A stretch of 64,000 nt of DNA from positions 42,793 through 106,792 of the forward strand of contig JAQTNV010000005.1 of the NCBI GenBank assembly GCA_028713675.1, in the 5' to 3' direction. The translations under genes and the position numbers were made by a program. Origin of the DNA: a bacterium. GTDB taxonomy: Bacteria; Desulfobacterota; JAPLJL01. Shown piece after piece: positions 25,321 to 33,223 of the stretch. Every line of letters begins with the position of its first letter. Position 1 is the stretch's first letter. Below the pieces are notes generated by a model. The model made no database searches. It had not been told where the DNA came from and worked only from the letters and a program-made list of their open reading frames with translations.

Positions 25321-25419
25321 TGTCATTCTGAGTCCCGAGCTTGTCGAGGGGCGAAGAATCTCTCTTCCCACGAAGAAGCCGGAAAAACCAGACCCTTCGC
25401 TAGCGCTCAGGGTGACATT
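25321..25419. repeat. TGTCATTCTGAG-type imperfect palindromic intergenic repeat
   Basis: The element opens TGTCATTCTGAG and closes CTCAGGGTGACA, which are near-complementary ends; inside it carries GGGGCGAAGAATCTC and CCCTTCGCTAGCGCT. Such elements are common dispersed intergenic repeats in many bacterial genomes. It fills most of the gap between two plus-operon genes and contains no gene. Confidence 0.6.
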
Positions 25420-25477
25420 CTAAATGTTTGGCAACGGTCTCCGGAAAGTTAAAGGTAAGCAGGAAAAAGAGGCGAAA

Positions 25478-27034
25478 ATGTCGAACAAATATGATGTGGC
25501 TATCATCGGCGGAGGGATCGCGGGGCTTTCCGCCGGCCTTTACCTCCAGAAAATGGGGAAGAAATCCATCATCCTCGAGCATGGAACCCAGGTGGGCGGC
25601 AACATGTCCGGCATCTGGCGCAAGGGCTTTTACTTTGACTGCGGGGACATGTCCACCGAAGAAGTCGGGGTTCTCTTCCCGATCCTGAAGGATCTGGGCC
25701 TCTATGACCCCGACGAGTGGATGCGGGCCCGGTTTCGCTGGGTTACCCCGGACTGCGACGTGATGTTCTATGACTACGACCAGATGCGGGAGGATTTCAA
25801 GAAGGGCTTTCCGGGTTCCGCGGCCGGGCTGGATAAATGGTTCGATTTCGTCACTCCCACCTGTCTGGCGATGAACAAGATGATGAAAAGCGGGCCCTTT
25901 CCTTTCGCGGTGCAGGGCTGGGAGAAAATATCAAGCATGTTCCGGTTGATGGGCAAATCCCTGCCCCTGATGGGCACCGCCAAGGCGATGATGACCATGA
26001 CCGGCGAAGAGATGGTCAAGGACATGTTTCCCGGCGAGCCCCGCCTCCGCTGGCTTTTCAGCGAGGCCAACGTCAAGAACATGCTCCTGATGATGCATCT
26101 CTTCTTCTGGTACGCCTTCGTCCAGGATTATTGGTATCCGAAGGCCGGCCTCCAGGGCTTCACGGACAAGCTGGCCAAGGCCTACCAGGAGCGGGGCGGC
26201 GAGATCCGCTTCAAGTCCACAGTCAACAAGCTTATCACCGACGGACCCCGGGTGACCGCCTGTCTGACCTCCAAGGATGAGCGGATCGAGGCGGATTATT
26301 TCGTGAATACCGGGAATCCCAAGCGCCTGATCACCGAGATGCTGGACAACCCTCTGGTCTGGCCCCACCAGGACGGCCAGCGGATTCTCCAGGCCCAGGT
26401 TTCCAAGTCCGTGTGCTCGGCTTTTCTCGGGGTGGATATGAACGGGGAAGAGCTGAAAAAACACGTCAAGGATCACCACACCCTTTATTGGCGTTCTTAT
26501 GATTCGCCCGACTACGATGTCTACGACCCCAACGCCCACAACCGCGGCTGGTCCATGATCAGCGCCACCTCCCTGCACCTCCCCCACCTGGCCCCGCCCG
26601 GGAAGAGTTCCATGGTGGTCCAGGTCTTCACCTCCTACCGCTGGCAGAACGGCTGGAAAACCGGCACCGACGACCCTTTTGCCCGCAACCAGGAATACCG
26701 GGATCTGAAGCAGAAAGTCCTGGACGATATCATTAAGAAAACCGAATACATTGTTCCCGGGCTGTCGGGAAAAATCATTTACAAGGAATTGGCTACCCCC
26801 CGGTCCATGTCCCGCTGGACCCTGAATCCCGAGGGCTCGATCATGGGCTGGACCTATGATTACATCAAGTGCCACATGGCCAACAAGCATGTCCGGTTCC
26901 GTACCCCGATCAAAAATCTTTTCCAGGCCGGGCATTACTCCATCTGGCCGGGGGGAGTGGTTTTCTCCGCCATGTCCGGGAAAATCGTCACCCGCGGCAT
27001 TTACGAAGGTTTCTGGAGGCAATTGATCGTATAG
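25478..27034 (+). CDS. CrtI-like FAD oxidoreductase (paralogue 3)
   Basis: 518 residues from ATG 25478, which has AAAGAGGCGAAA upstream and fits the usual first strand (MSNKYDVAIIGGG). The frame is open from 25424 but that extension overlaps a dispersed repeat. FAD-binding ends are GGGIAGLSAGLYLQKMG and NLFQAGHYSIWPGG. A Met-rich middle part (KMMKSGPF, MMTMTGEEM, LLMMHLFFWYAF) suggests a hydrophobic pocket or membrane contact. It lies between the CrtI-GltD fusion and two close paralogues in the same operon. Substrate unknown. Distinct enough from 27119-30260 to be an older duplicate. Confidence 0.85.
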   Translation: MSNKYDVAIIGGGIAGLSAGLYLQKMGKKSIILEHGTQVGGNMSGIWRKGFYFDCGDMSTEEVGVLFPILKDLGLYDPDEWMRARFRWVTPDCDVMFYDYDQMREDFKKGFPGSAAGLDKWFDFVTPTCLAMNKMMKSGPFPFAVQGWEKISSMFRLMGKSLPLMGTAKAMMTMTGEEMVKDMFPGEPRLRWLFSEANVKNMLLMMHLFFWYAFVQDYWYPKAGLQGFTDKLAKAYQERGGEIRFKSTVNKLITDGPRVTACLTSKDERIEADYFVNTGNPKRLITEMLDNPLVWPHQDGQRILQAQVSKSVCSAFLGVDMNGEELKKHVKDHHTLYWRSYDSPDYDVYDPNAHNRGWSMISATSLHLPHLAPPGKSSMVVQVFTSYRWQNGWKTGTDDPFARNQEYRDLKQKVLDDIIKKTEYIVPGLSGKIIYKELATPRSMSRWTLNPEGSIMGWTYDYIKCHMANKHVRFRTPIKNLFQAGHYSIWPGGVVFSAMSGKIVTRGIYEGFWRQLIV

Positions 27035-27118
27035 TAATAAAGTTTCGGGTTTCGAGTTTTTAGTTTTGGGTTCGTAATTTAAGACTTGGTTATCAGTTAT
27101 TAATAGAGAGGATGAAAA

Positions 27119-28636
27119 ATGGAAAAGTATGATTATGACGCCATCGTGATCGGGGCCGGCTGCGGGGGTATCTCCTGCGGATCCATCCTGGCCAACAAGG
27201 GTTTAAAAACACTGGTTCTGGAACAGAACGATATCATCGGGGGGTGCTGCTCCACCTTCGAGGACAAGGGCTTCCACTTCGACACGGGGGCCTCGATCGT
27301 GGAATTCGTCCCGGCCATCGACTCGGTTTTCACCCGGATGGGACAGAAGCGGGAAAAGTACATTGATTTTCGCCCCTGCGATCCGATCTATTCCTTCCGC
27401 ACCGTGGAAGGCGAAATTATCGACATCCCCAAGGATGTCAACGCCACCTACGAACTTTTCAAAAAATACAGTCAGAAGGACGCGGAGAGCTGGAAGAAAT
27501 ACGTGAAATACTGGAAGGTGGTCCAAGATAAAGGCATGGACCAGTACCTGAAGAGCGATATGCAATCCTGGAAAAGCCTGGTCAAGATGATGATCAATGC
27601 CCCTGCCCTGATGAAAAAATGGCAGGTCTTCGTCCTCACTTACGAAGAGATCGTTTCCAAGTTCTTTACCCACCAGACCGTCCTCGACACCTTCGGATTC
27701 CAGTCTTACTGGGCCGGGCTCCCCCCCCGCCTCTGCCCCGGGCTTTACGGCGCCATCGGCTACACCGAGCACGAAGGGGTTTATTACCCCATGGGAGGAA
27801 TGATCTCCATTCCCAACGGGATCATGAAAGCCGGAAAAGAACAGGGCCTCGAGCTCCGCTTGAAAACCGAGGTCAGCAAGATCATGGTCAAGGACCGGAA
27901 GGCGGAAGGCGTGGTTCTGAAGGACGGGACCAAGTTAAGAAGCCGCCTGGTGGTCTCAAATATCAACGCCAAAAACCTCTACCTCAAAATGATCGGAGAA
28001 GAAAACCTTCCCGGCCGGGTGATCAAGGGCATTAAGAGCTATATCCTCTCCATGCCCATGCCCATGATCTACCTCGGAGTGAACGCCAAGCCGCCCTTCC
28101 GCGCCCATCACTCCATGCAGCTCGGCCGTTTCCAGGATATGAACAGCATCTGGGATGACAAATACCTGAAAGGCAAGCTCCCCGATGAAACCATCTGCAT
28201 GGTCTGCTGGCCCACCCACGTTGACCCGGCGCTGGCTCCCCCGGGGCACCACACCCTGAATCTCCTGACCATGGGTCCCTACGAACTCGACCACGGTACC
28301 TGGGACGAGCGGCGGGACGAATTCATGGAAAAAGCCATTACCTACGTCGAAAAAACCCTCTGGAACGACATTCGCAAGCACATCGTTTACAAGAAGGTCT
28401 CCACCCCGCTGGATTTTGAGCGTCGGCTGCTTTCACCGCGGGGTTCGATCTACGCCCTCCAGAACGACCTGGCCTCCACCCTCCTCTTCCGCCCCTCGAA
28501 CCGCTCGAAAAGCATCCAGGGGCTTTATCTTACCGGCGCCTCCACCCATCCCGGGGGCGGCGTGCCTATGGTAATCGCTGGGGGCGGGATCACCGCGGAT
28601 CTGATTCTTGATGATGTAAGAAAAAAAGTCATATAG
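27119..28636 (+). CDS. CrtI-like FAD oxidoreductase (paralogue 4)
   Basis: 505 residues with N-terminal VIGAGCGGISCGSILANKG followed by the CC motif GGCCSTFEDKGFHFDTGASIVE, and C-terminal GLYLTGASTHPGGGVPMVIAGGG. It shares the CC motif, a FRPCDPIYSF / ISCDPIYAF segment, LDFERRLL-(S/A)PRG and the TGASTH tail with the next gene, so the two are recent tandem duplicates compared with the other CrtI-like genes. ATG 27119 follows AGAGAGGATGAAAA. The GCC-S pair next to the flavin is unusual in CrtI itself and could be redox-active or bind a metal; inference. Confidence 0.85.
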   Translation: MEKYDYDAIVIGAGCGGISCGSILANKGLKTLVLEQNDIIGGCCSTFEDKGFHFDTGASIVEFVPAIDSVFTRMGQKREKYIDFRPCDPIYSFRTVEGEIIDIPKDVNATYELFKKYSQKDAESWKKYVKYWKVVQDKGMDQYLKSDMQSWKSLVKMMINAPALMKKWQVFVLTYEEIVSKFFTHQTVLDTFGFQSYWAGLPPRLCPGLYGAIGYTEHEGVYYPMGGMISIPNGIMKAGKEQGLELRLKTEVSKIMVKDRKAEGVVLKDGTKLRSRLVVSNINAKNLYLKMIGEENLPGRVIKGIKSYILSMPMPMIYLGVNAKPPFRAHHSMQLGRFQDMNSIWDDKYLKGKLPDETICMVCWPTHVDPALAPPGHHTLNLLTMGPYELDHGTWDERRDEFMEKAITYVEKTLWNDIRKHIVYKKVSTPLDFERRLLSPRGSIYALQNDLASTLLFRPSNRSKSIQGLYLTGASTHPGGGVPMVIAGGGITADLILDDVRKKVI

Positions 28637-28650
28637 GAAAAAGCTCATCA

Positions 28651-28673
28651 GGTAGCCGCAGGCTTTAGCCTGC
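28651..28673. repeat. GTAGCCGCAGGCT-type hairpin repeat
   Basis: The sequence GTAGCCGCAGGCTTTAGCCT, continuing to GCG, forms a short hairpin (CGCAGGCT/AGCCTGCG). Copies occur at 30327, 30695, 30969 and, inverted, at 38232. It resembles a REP-type dispersed element. Confidence 0.65.
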
Positions 28674-28709
28674 GATCGCTGAAAGCTTTTATCAACGAAA
28701 GGACAAAAC

Positions 28710-30260
28710 ATGGGCAAAAATCCAAAGGTTAAATTCGGGACGGGCCAGTATGATTACGACATGATCTGCATCGGCGCCGGGATCGGCGGCCTGGCCACCT
28801 CCGCGATCATCGCCAAGGAGGGCTTGAAGGTCCTGATCCTGGAGCAGAGCGAACTGATCGGGGGCTGCTGCTCCACTTACGATGAAAACGGCTACAAGCT
28901 CGACGTCGGGGCCTCAATCGTGGAGCTGATCAATCCCATGAAAGAGGTTTTCAAGCTTTGCGGGAAAAAGGTCGAGGATTACATGGACCTGATCTCCTGC
29001 GACCCGATTTACGCCTTCGTCAACGAAAAAGGCGAGAAATTCGCCTACCCGGTGGATTGGGATAAAACCGTCGAGGTAATCTCCAAGATTGATGCCCATG
29101 ACGGCCAGAGCTTCAAAAAGTTCGCGGAAGCGGGCCGAAAATCGATCGACAAGTACGTCGAACCGATGCTCTCCATCCCCAACCAGACCATGACCGACGC
29201 CCTGAAACTATCGCTCAAGTATCCGGGGCTGATGTTCAACCTGTTGCCGAAAATGATTGCCACGCACGAAACCGTCATCAGAAAATATTTCCGCCACCCC
29301 ACCGTCCTGGGTTCGATGGCCTTTCAGAGCTATTTCGCCGGGGCCACTCCCGAGCTCTGCCCGGGATTCATGGGCCTGGTCGCCCTCACCGAGCACTACG
29401 GCATCTGGTATCCCAAAGGCGGAATGGTCGCCATCCCCAACGGTCTGGCCAAGATGGGGAAGGAATTCGGGGTGGAAATCCGGAACAAGGTCCTGGTGGA
29501 CCGGATCCTGCTGGACAAGAACAAAGTAGTCAAGGGCGTGCAGACTTCCGACGGTAAGCAGATCACCGCTCCGATCGTCCTCTCCAATGTCAGCGCCCTC
29601 ACCACCTACAAACGCATGATCGGCCGGGAAAACCTGCCCTGGCACATCAACGTCGGAATTGATTCTTATACACCCTCGATGGGATGCCCCATGATTTATC
29701 TCGGTCTGGACAAAAAGCCCGATCTGAACGCGCACCATACTATGCTGGCCACCTCCCTGGAGCAGCTGAACCAGTCTTGGTACGACTACAAGGCCGACGT
29801 GGTTCCACGGGAAGGGGCGGGACAGTCCCTCGTCTGCTGGCCCACCGATGCCGATCCCGACCTGGCCCCCAAGGGCCATCACATCGTCAATTTCATTTAC
29901 AACGGCCCCGTGCCCTACGCCCCGATCGGAACCAACTGGGACCGCCTCAAACCCCAATACATGGAGGAAGCCATCAATTTCTTCGACCGGGTTTTCTGCC
30001 CGGGGATCAAGAAACACATCACCTTTGCCAAGGTTTCCACACCCCTCGATTTTGAGCGGCGGCTCCTGGCCCCGCGGGGCTGCATCTACGGCCTGGATTT
30101 CGATATCCTGACCGTGGGGCCGATGCGTCCCCGCTCCCGTTCCTGGGCGGTCAAGAACCTTTACCTGGCCGGGGCCTCCACCCACATGTCGGGCGGAATT
30201 CCCACGGTAATGTCTTCGGCGCTGATTACCAGTAATTTAATAAAGGAAGATCATTTATAA
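28710..30260 (+). CDS. CrtI-like FAD oxidoreductase (paralogue 5)
   Basis: 516 residues, tandem paralogue of 27119-28636. It has CIGAGIGGLATSAIIAKEG, GGCCSTYDENGYKLDVGASIVE, LDFERRLLAPRGCIYG and the C-terminal NLYLAGASTHMSGGIPTVMSS. The N-terminus is about 15 residues longer than that of its sister. ATG 28710 has GAAAGGACAAAAC. Keeping two near copies of one enzyme in a row suggests either sequential reactions on similar substrates or a heterodimer, as in some CrtI-like desaturase/isomerase pairs. No transmembrane segment is evident; association with lipid is likely through the substrate. Confidence 0.85.
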   Translation: MGKNPKVKFGTGQYDYDMICIGAGIGGLATSAIIAKEGLKVLILEQSELIGGCCSTYDENGYKLDVGASIVELINPMKEVFKLCGKKVEDYMDLISCDPIYAFVNEKGEKFAYPVDWDKTVEVISKIDAHDGQSFKKFAEAGRKSIDKYVEPMLSIPNQTMTDALKLSLKYPGLMFNLLPKMIATHETVIRKYFRHPTVLGSMAFQSYFAGATPELCPGFMGLVALTEHYGIWYPKGGMVAIPNGLAKMGKEFGVEIRNKVLVDRILLDKNKVVKGVQTSDGKQITAPIVLSNVSALTTYKRMIGRENLPWHINVGIDSYTPSMGCPMIYLGLDKKPDLNAHHTMLATSLEQLNQSWYDYKADVVPREGAGQSLVCWPTDADPDLAPKGHHIVNFIYNGPVPYAPIGTNWDRLKPQYMEEAINFFDRVFCPGIKKHITFAKVSTPLDFERRLLAPRGCIYGLDFDILTVGPMRPRSRSWAVKNLYLAGASTHMSGGIPTVMSSALITSNLIKEDHL

Positions 30261-30326
30261 ATAAATTGACGAATGCAGATTGACGATTTTAAAATGAAAG
30301 CCAAAGAAACCAAAGAGACTAGATTG

Positions 30327-30386
30327 GTAGCCGCAGGCTTTTCGATTAGATCCCGAGGCATTGTGGCCGAGGGAAGCCTGCGAAAT
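30327..30386. repeat. Composite GTAGCCGCAGGCT / CCCGAGGCA intergenic repeat
   Basis: GTAGCCGCAGGCTTTTCGAT opens the element, followed by AGATCCCGAGGCATTGTGG, and AGCCTGCG closes it, complementary to the start. The central part matches the element at 30632-30683 and, inverted, 49185-49240. It ends 12 bp before the first microprotein gene. Confidence 0.6.
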
Positions 30387-30398
30387 TAGGGAGGAAAA

Positions 30399-30545
30399 AT
30401 GAAAATCTTGTTGATTGTTATCGCGGTTCTGGTTGGCATCGGTGTTCTGGGAATGATTTGGATGGTATCCAAACCCCGGCGGGTCCGATATGCAATTTAC
30501 CTGCTCAAACAATTGCCCTATGTCCCGTTCAGGTATCTGACATAA
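30399..30545 (+). CDS. 48-residue single-span membrane microprotein
   Basis: ATG at 30399 is preceded by AGGGAGGAAAA, a strong ribosome site. The 48-residue product has a hydrophobic helix at about residues 3-23 (ILLIVIAVLVGIGVLGMIWM) and then a basic tail with SKPRRVRYAIYLLKQLPY and a final FRYLT. The second microprotein (30742-30906) shares the layout and the motif KP-x-x-(V/L)RY...LK...Y...RY, so this is a conserved pair and not chance. The basic tail should face the cytoplasm. It sits directly behind the CrtI-like genes; a role as membrane anchor or subunit for a flavoprotein is plausible. Family unrecognised. Confidence 0.7.
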   Translation: MKILLIVIAVLVGIGVLGMIWMVSKPRRVRYAIYLLKQLPYVPFRYLT

Positions 30546-30564
30546 TATCGAACGCTCTAATTGT

Positions 30565-30620
30565 CGATTGACGAATGTCCCTCGAAATAACTCGGGATAA
30601 AACGATTGACGAATGAAAAA
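30565..30620 (+). repeat. Left copy of a perfect 56-bp inverted repeat
   Basis: Begins CGATTGACGAATGTCCCTCG and ends CGATTGACGAATGAAAAA. Its reverse complement is found base for base at 31889-31944. Within each copy the word CGATTGACGAATG occurs twice in direct orientation, flanking CCCTCGAAATAACTCGGGAT, itself a small palindrome. Confidence 0.9.
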
Positions 30621-30631
30621 CAAACACGTAG

Positions 30632-30683
30632 GGCAAGGCTTTTCGATCAGATCCCGAGGCACTGTGGTCGAGGGAAGCCTTGC
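30632..30683. repeat. GGCAAGGCTTTTCGAT-type intergenic repeat
   Basis: Opens GGCAAGGCTTTTCGATCAG, contains ATCCCGAGGCACTGTGG and closes GGGAAGCCTTGC, complementary to the beginning. It matches the centre of 30327-30386 and an inverted copy at 49185-49240. Confidence 0.6.
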
Positions 30684-30694
30684 AAATAAAATTG

Positions 30695-30717
30695 GTAGCC
30701 GCAGGCTTCAGCCTGCG
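30695..30717. repeat. GTAGCCGCAGGCT-type hairpin repeat
   Basis: GTAGCCGCAGGCTTCAGCCT followed by GCG; same 23-bp hairpin unit as 28651-28673. It lies just upstream of the second microprotein gene. Confidence 0.65.
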
Positions 30718-30741
30718 CCGTAAAGATAAGGAGGAAGGGAT

Positions 30742-30906
30742 ATGTTGAAGTCCGCAATAATAATCGTTCTGGGGGTAATCATCCTCAGCGCCCTTATCCT
30801 GGGCCTGAAGATCGTTTATACCCTGGCGACCAAGCCCAACCTGCGCTACTACCTCATCCAAACTCTCAAGGACGCAAAGTACATGTATTACCGGTATCAC
30901 GTCTAA
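30742..30906 (+). CDS. 54-residue single-span membrane microprotein (paralogue)
   Basis: ATG at 30742 follows ATAAGGAGGAAGGGAT, again a strong ribosome site. The 54 residues hold a hydrophobic helix at about 5-22 (AIIIVLGVIILSALILGL) and a tail with TKPNLRYYLIQTLKDAKYMY ending YRYHV. The tail aligns with that of the 48-residue neighbour (KP, RY, LK, Y, RY in register with one gap). Two related microproteins, each with its own ribosome site and repeat-containing leader, lie between the CrtI-like genes and the SDR gene. The region is inside the 56-bp inverted repeat. Function unknown. Confidence 0.7.
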   Translation: MLKSAIIIVLGVIILSALILGLKIVYTLATKPNLRYYLIQTLKDAKYMYYRYHV

Positions 30907-30968
30907 AAAACGCTGGAAAGCTGGAAGGCTGGGCAGCTCGAACGCCGCTCCACTTTTTTAATAACGTT

Positions 30969-30991
30969 GTAGCCGCAGGCTTCAGCCTGCG
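30969..30991. repeat. GTAGCCGCAGGCT-type hairpin repeat
   Basis: Third exact copy of the GTAGCCGCAGGCTTCAGCCT hairpin unit in this operon, 16 bp upstream of the SDR start. Confidence 0.65.
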
Positions 30992-31006
30992 AACAAATAC
31001 GGGGGG

Positions 31007-31837
31007 ATGAGGATGATCAAGAAACGGGGGAAGGATTATCTTCGGAACAAGGTTGTGGTGGTCAGCGGCGCCGCCAGCGGCATCGGGTCCGCGGTTGCCC
31101 TCAATCTCGCTTCCCGGGGAGCCCGCCTCGCCCTTACCGATGTCAACCGAAAAGGTCTGGAAGAAGTCGCGGCCAAAGCCAAAGGCAAGGCCGCCGATGT
31201 CGAAACTTATGAGATCGACATCTCCCGGCGGGATTCCGTCCTCGCCGGAATCGGCGAGATTGTGAAAAAGTTTGGGGGAATCGACGGCCTGATCAACACC
31301 GCCGGGATCCTGATGATGGGTCCGCTCTACGAAACCCCGATCGAGAAAGCGGAAAAGATCCTGGACGTGAACTTCAAGGGCACCATGCTCATGTGCCACG
31401 CCTGCATTCCCCACATCATGAAAAAACGCGATGGTTTCGTGCTCAACACCAGTTCGGTTTCCTGGTTTTACGGCGCTCCCAACAAGCTTCTTTACGACTC
31501 CACCAAGGCGGGGATCTACACCATGTCCCAGGGACTCCAGATGGAACTGGAGCCTTACGGGATCAGCGTCGGGGTCTGCCTCCCCTTCATGGTCGAAACC
31601 GCGATGACCCAGGACATGAGCAACATGCCTCCCATCGCCGTCAAACTCGCCAAGGTTACCGGGATGACCAAAGCCGACATGGTTGCCGAGAAAATGATCG
31701 AGGCGGTGATCAAAAACCAGTTCAAGATCCTGCCCGGACAGGAAGCCAAATCCATGTGGCGAACCTTCCGCTTCTCCCCCAGCCTCCTCGGCTATATGAC
31801 AAAAAAAATGTCGGCGATCAAGCGTCCTTCGGACTAG
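31007..31837 (+). CDS. Short-chain dehydrogenase/reductase (SDR)
   Basis: 276 residues of a classical SDR: GAASGIG at 21-27, NTAG at 97-100, catalytic serine in NTSS near 149 and Y163-x3-K167. Asp in strand 2 (LTDVN, residue 45) suggests a preference for NAD(H) over NADP(H). Such enzymes oxidise or reduce a hydroxyl/keto group; BaiA does this in bile-acid metabolism. The C-terminal extension (FRFSPSLLGYMTKKM) is hydrophobic and basic and could touch the membrane. ATG 31007 has GGGGGG only; ATG 31013 is an alternative start two codons later. In the plus operon between microprotein and DUF362 genes. Confidence 0.9.
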   Translation: MRMIKKRGKDYLRNKVVVVSGAASGIGSAVALNLASRGARLALTDVNRKGLEEVAAKAKGKAADVETYEIDISRRDSVLAGIGEIVKKFGGIDGLINTAGILMMGPLYETPIEKAEKILDVNFKGTMLMCHACIPHIMKKRDGFVLNTSSVSWFYGAPNKLLYDSTKAGIYTMSQGLQMELEPYGISVGVCLPFMVETAMTQDMSNMPPIAVKLAKVTGMTKADMVAEKMIEAVIKNQFKILPGQEAKSMWRTFRFSPSLLGYMTKKMSAIKRPSD

Positions 31838-31888
31838 AGCATAGAGCATAGGGCATAGAGCAAAGAGTAAAATTCGTATTTTCTCTGA

Positions 31889-31944
31889 TTTTTCATTCGT
31901 CAATCGTTTTATCCCGAGTTATTTCGAGGGACATTCGTCAATCG
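31889..31944 (-). repeat. Right copy of the perfect 56-bp inverted repeat
   Basis: Reads TTTTTCATTCGTCAATCG at its left end and is the exact reverse complement of 30565-30620. The two copies enclose 1268 bp with the second microprotein gene and the SDR gene. It ends ten bases before the DUF362 start codon and so forms that gene's leader. Confidence 0.9.
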
Positions 31945-31953
31945 TCAATTGAT

Positions 31954-33120
31954 ATGGCTGTCGCTATCGTCAAATCATCCTATGCCAATGTCCGGTCCGG
32001 GCTGGAACGGGCCATCGACCTGGTCGGCTATAAGCCCAAAAAGGAAACCATTGTCCTCAAGCCTAACGCCGGTTTTCCTGACGGCTCAATCAAGCTGGGC
32101 GACTGCGTTCCGCCTGAGTTTCTCGAGGCCCTGGCCGGCATCTTCAAGAACAAGGAAATCATTGTCGCCGAAGGCGTGGCCGCGGGGATGGATTACCAGA
32201 AAATGATCCGGAATTTCAGGTATGACCGGATCCCGAAAAAACACCCCAACGTCCGGCTGGTGAATCTCGAGAAAGAGGAACGCATCCCGGTAAAATGGAA
32301 GCGCGGCGAGATCAAACTGCCCAGGCTTTTATTCGAAAACGAATACATCAACGTCGCTAAGATGAAAACCCACTACTTCACCCACGTTACCCTCTGCATG
32401 AAAAACCAGAAAGGAGCCCTCCAGGAGTTCGACAAGCAGAAATTTCACATGAAAGACCTCCAGGCCGATATCTTCGAATTGAGCCAGGTCCTGAAACCAG
32501 ACCTTAATATCATTGACGGAATCGTGGCGATGGACGGCAACGGCCCCTATTCCCTCTGGCACGTCGGGGGCCGGGCCCGGAAAATCGGTCTTTTACTCTG
32601 CGGGCAGGATATTCATGAGGTGGATAATGTCGCCGTCCAGGTCATGCGGCTCGACCTCAAGAAAACCCACGTCCCCGACGTTCCCACCAAAATCGTGGGC
32701 GAGAAGCTCTCGGATGTCAGCGTGGCCTTCAAACCCCCGAATTTCGGCGACCAGCTCAACCTGGGCCACTTTCATCTTCAGGCTTTGTCGGGCTGTTCGG
32801 GTTGCATGCAGACATTCCTGATGGCCATCAAGCTTTCCACCGAATGGCGTTACGCCTACGATACCCTGCGGGGAACCGCGAATTTCATCCAACACGGGGT
32901 TCTCCGCCCCTGTTATATTTTTTTCGGTCCCCGCTGTTCCTTCCCTGCCGGTGCTGATCCGAAAAAGGCCAAAATGGTGTGCTTCGGCAATTGCACCCTG
33001 GGCCTGGCCAAGAAGCACGGCCTGCCCCATATCCCCGGCTGTCCCCCTCCGGCCGCCGAGATGCGGAAAATGAACCTCTCCCGGCGTAAGCTCGAATCCC
33101 TGATCCCCAAAAAGTCTTAG
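31954..33120 (+). CDS. DUF362 protein with Cys-rich C-terminal region
   Basis: 388 residues. The N-terminal 260 residues follow the DUF362 pattern (VLKPNAG near 35, INVAKMKTHYFTHVTLCMKNQKG near 132-154, NIIDGIVAMDGNGP near 185-198). The last 110 residues contain seven cysteines: C281-x2-C284, C320, C328, C343-x3-C347 and C363 in GCPP. DUF362 proteins often carry Fe-S clusters and occur in anaerobes. The GCSGC...GNC...GCPP series is reminiscent of the cluster ligands of hydrogenase small subunits or NuoB, which suggests a cluster here too. ATG at 31954 has no clear ribosome site, since the inverted repeat occupies its leader. Last gene of the plus operon. Confidence 0.82.
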   Translation: MAVAIVKSSYANVRSGLERAIDLVGYKPKKETIVLKPNAGFPDGSIKLGDCVPPEFLEALAGIFKNKEIIVAEGVAAGMDYQKMIRNFRYDRIPKKHPNVRLVNLEKEERIPVKWKRGEIKLPRLLFENEYINVAKMKTHYFTHVTLCMKNQKGALQEFDKQKFHMKDLQADIFELSQVLKPDLNIIDGIVAMDGNGPYSLWHVGGRARKIGLLLCGQDIHEVDNVAVQVMRLDLKKTHVPDVPTKIVGEKLSDVSVAFKPPNFGDQLNLGHFHLQALSGCSGCMQTFLMAIKLSTEWRYAYDTLRGTANFIQHGVLRPCYIFFGPRCSFPAGADPKKAKMVCFGNCTLGLAKKHGLPHIPGCPPPAAEMRKMNLSRRKLESLIPKKS

Positions 33121-33223
33121 AGTTTTTTCTGTATTAATTCCCAATTTTTCTAATATTGTCGTTTATTAAAATCCCCCCTTCCCCCCTTTTTAACAAAGGG
33201 GGGGATAACATGATGGTTAAAAA

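Noticed and set aside
10562..30260. Carotenoid biosynthesis cluster
   Set aside because: CrtI-like domains alone are not enough; no phytoene synthase, cyclase or prenyl-transferase gene is present and the partners are CoA and Fe-S enzymes.
1..33120. A true bile-acid 7-dehydroxylation operon
   Set aside because: No BaiE-type dehydratase or bile-acid transporter is found, and several enzymes are double-domain or belong to other families.
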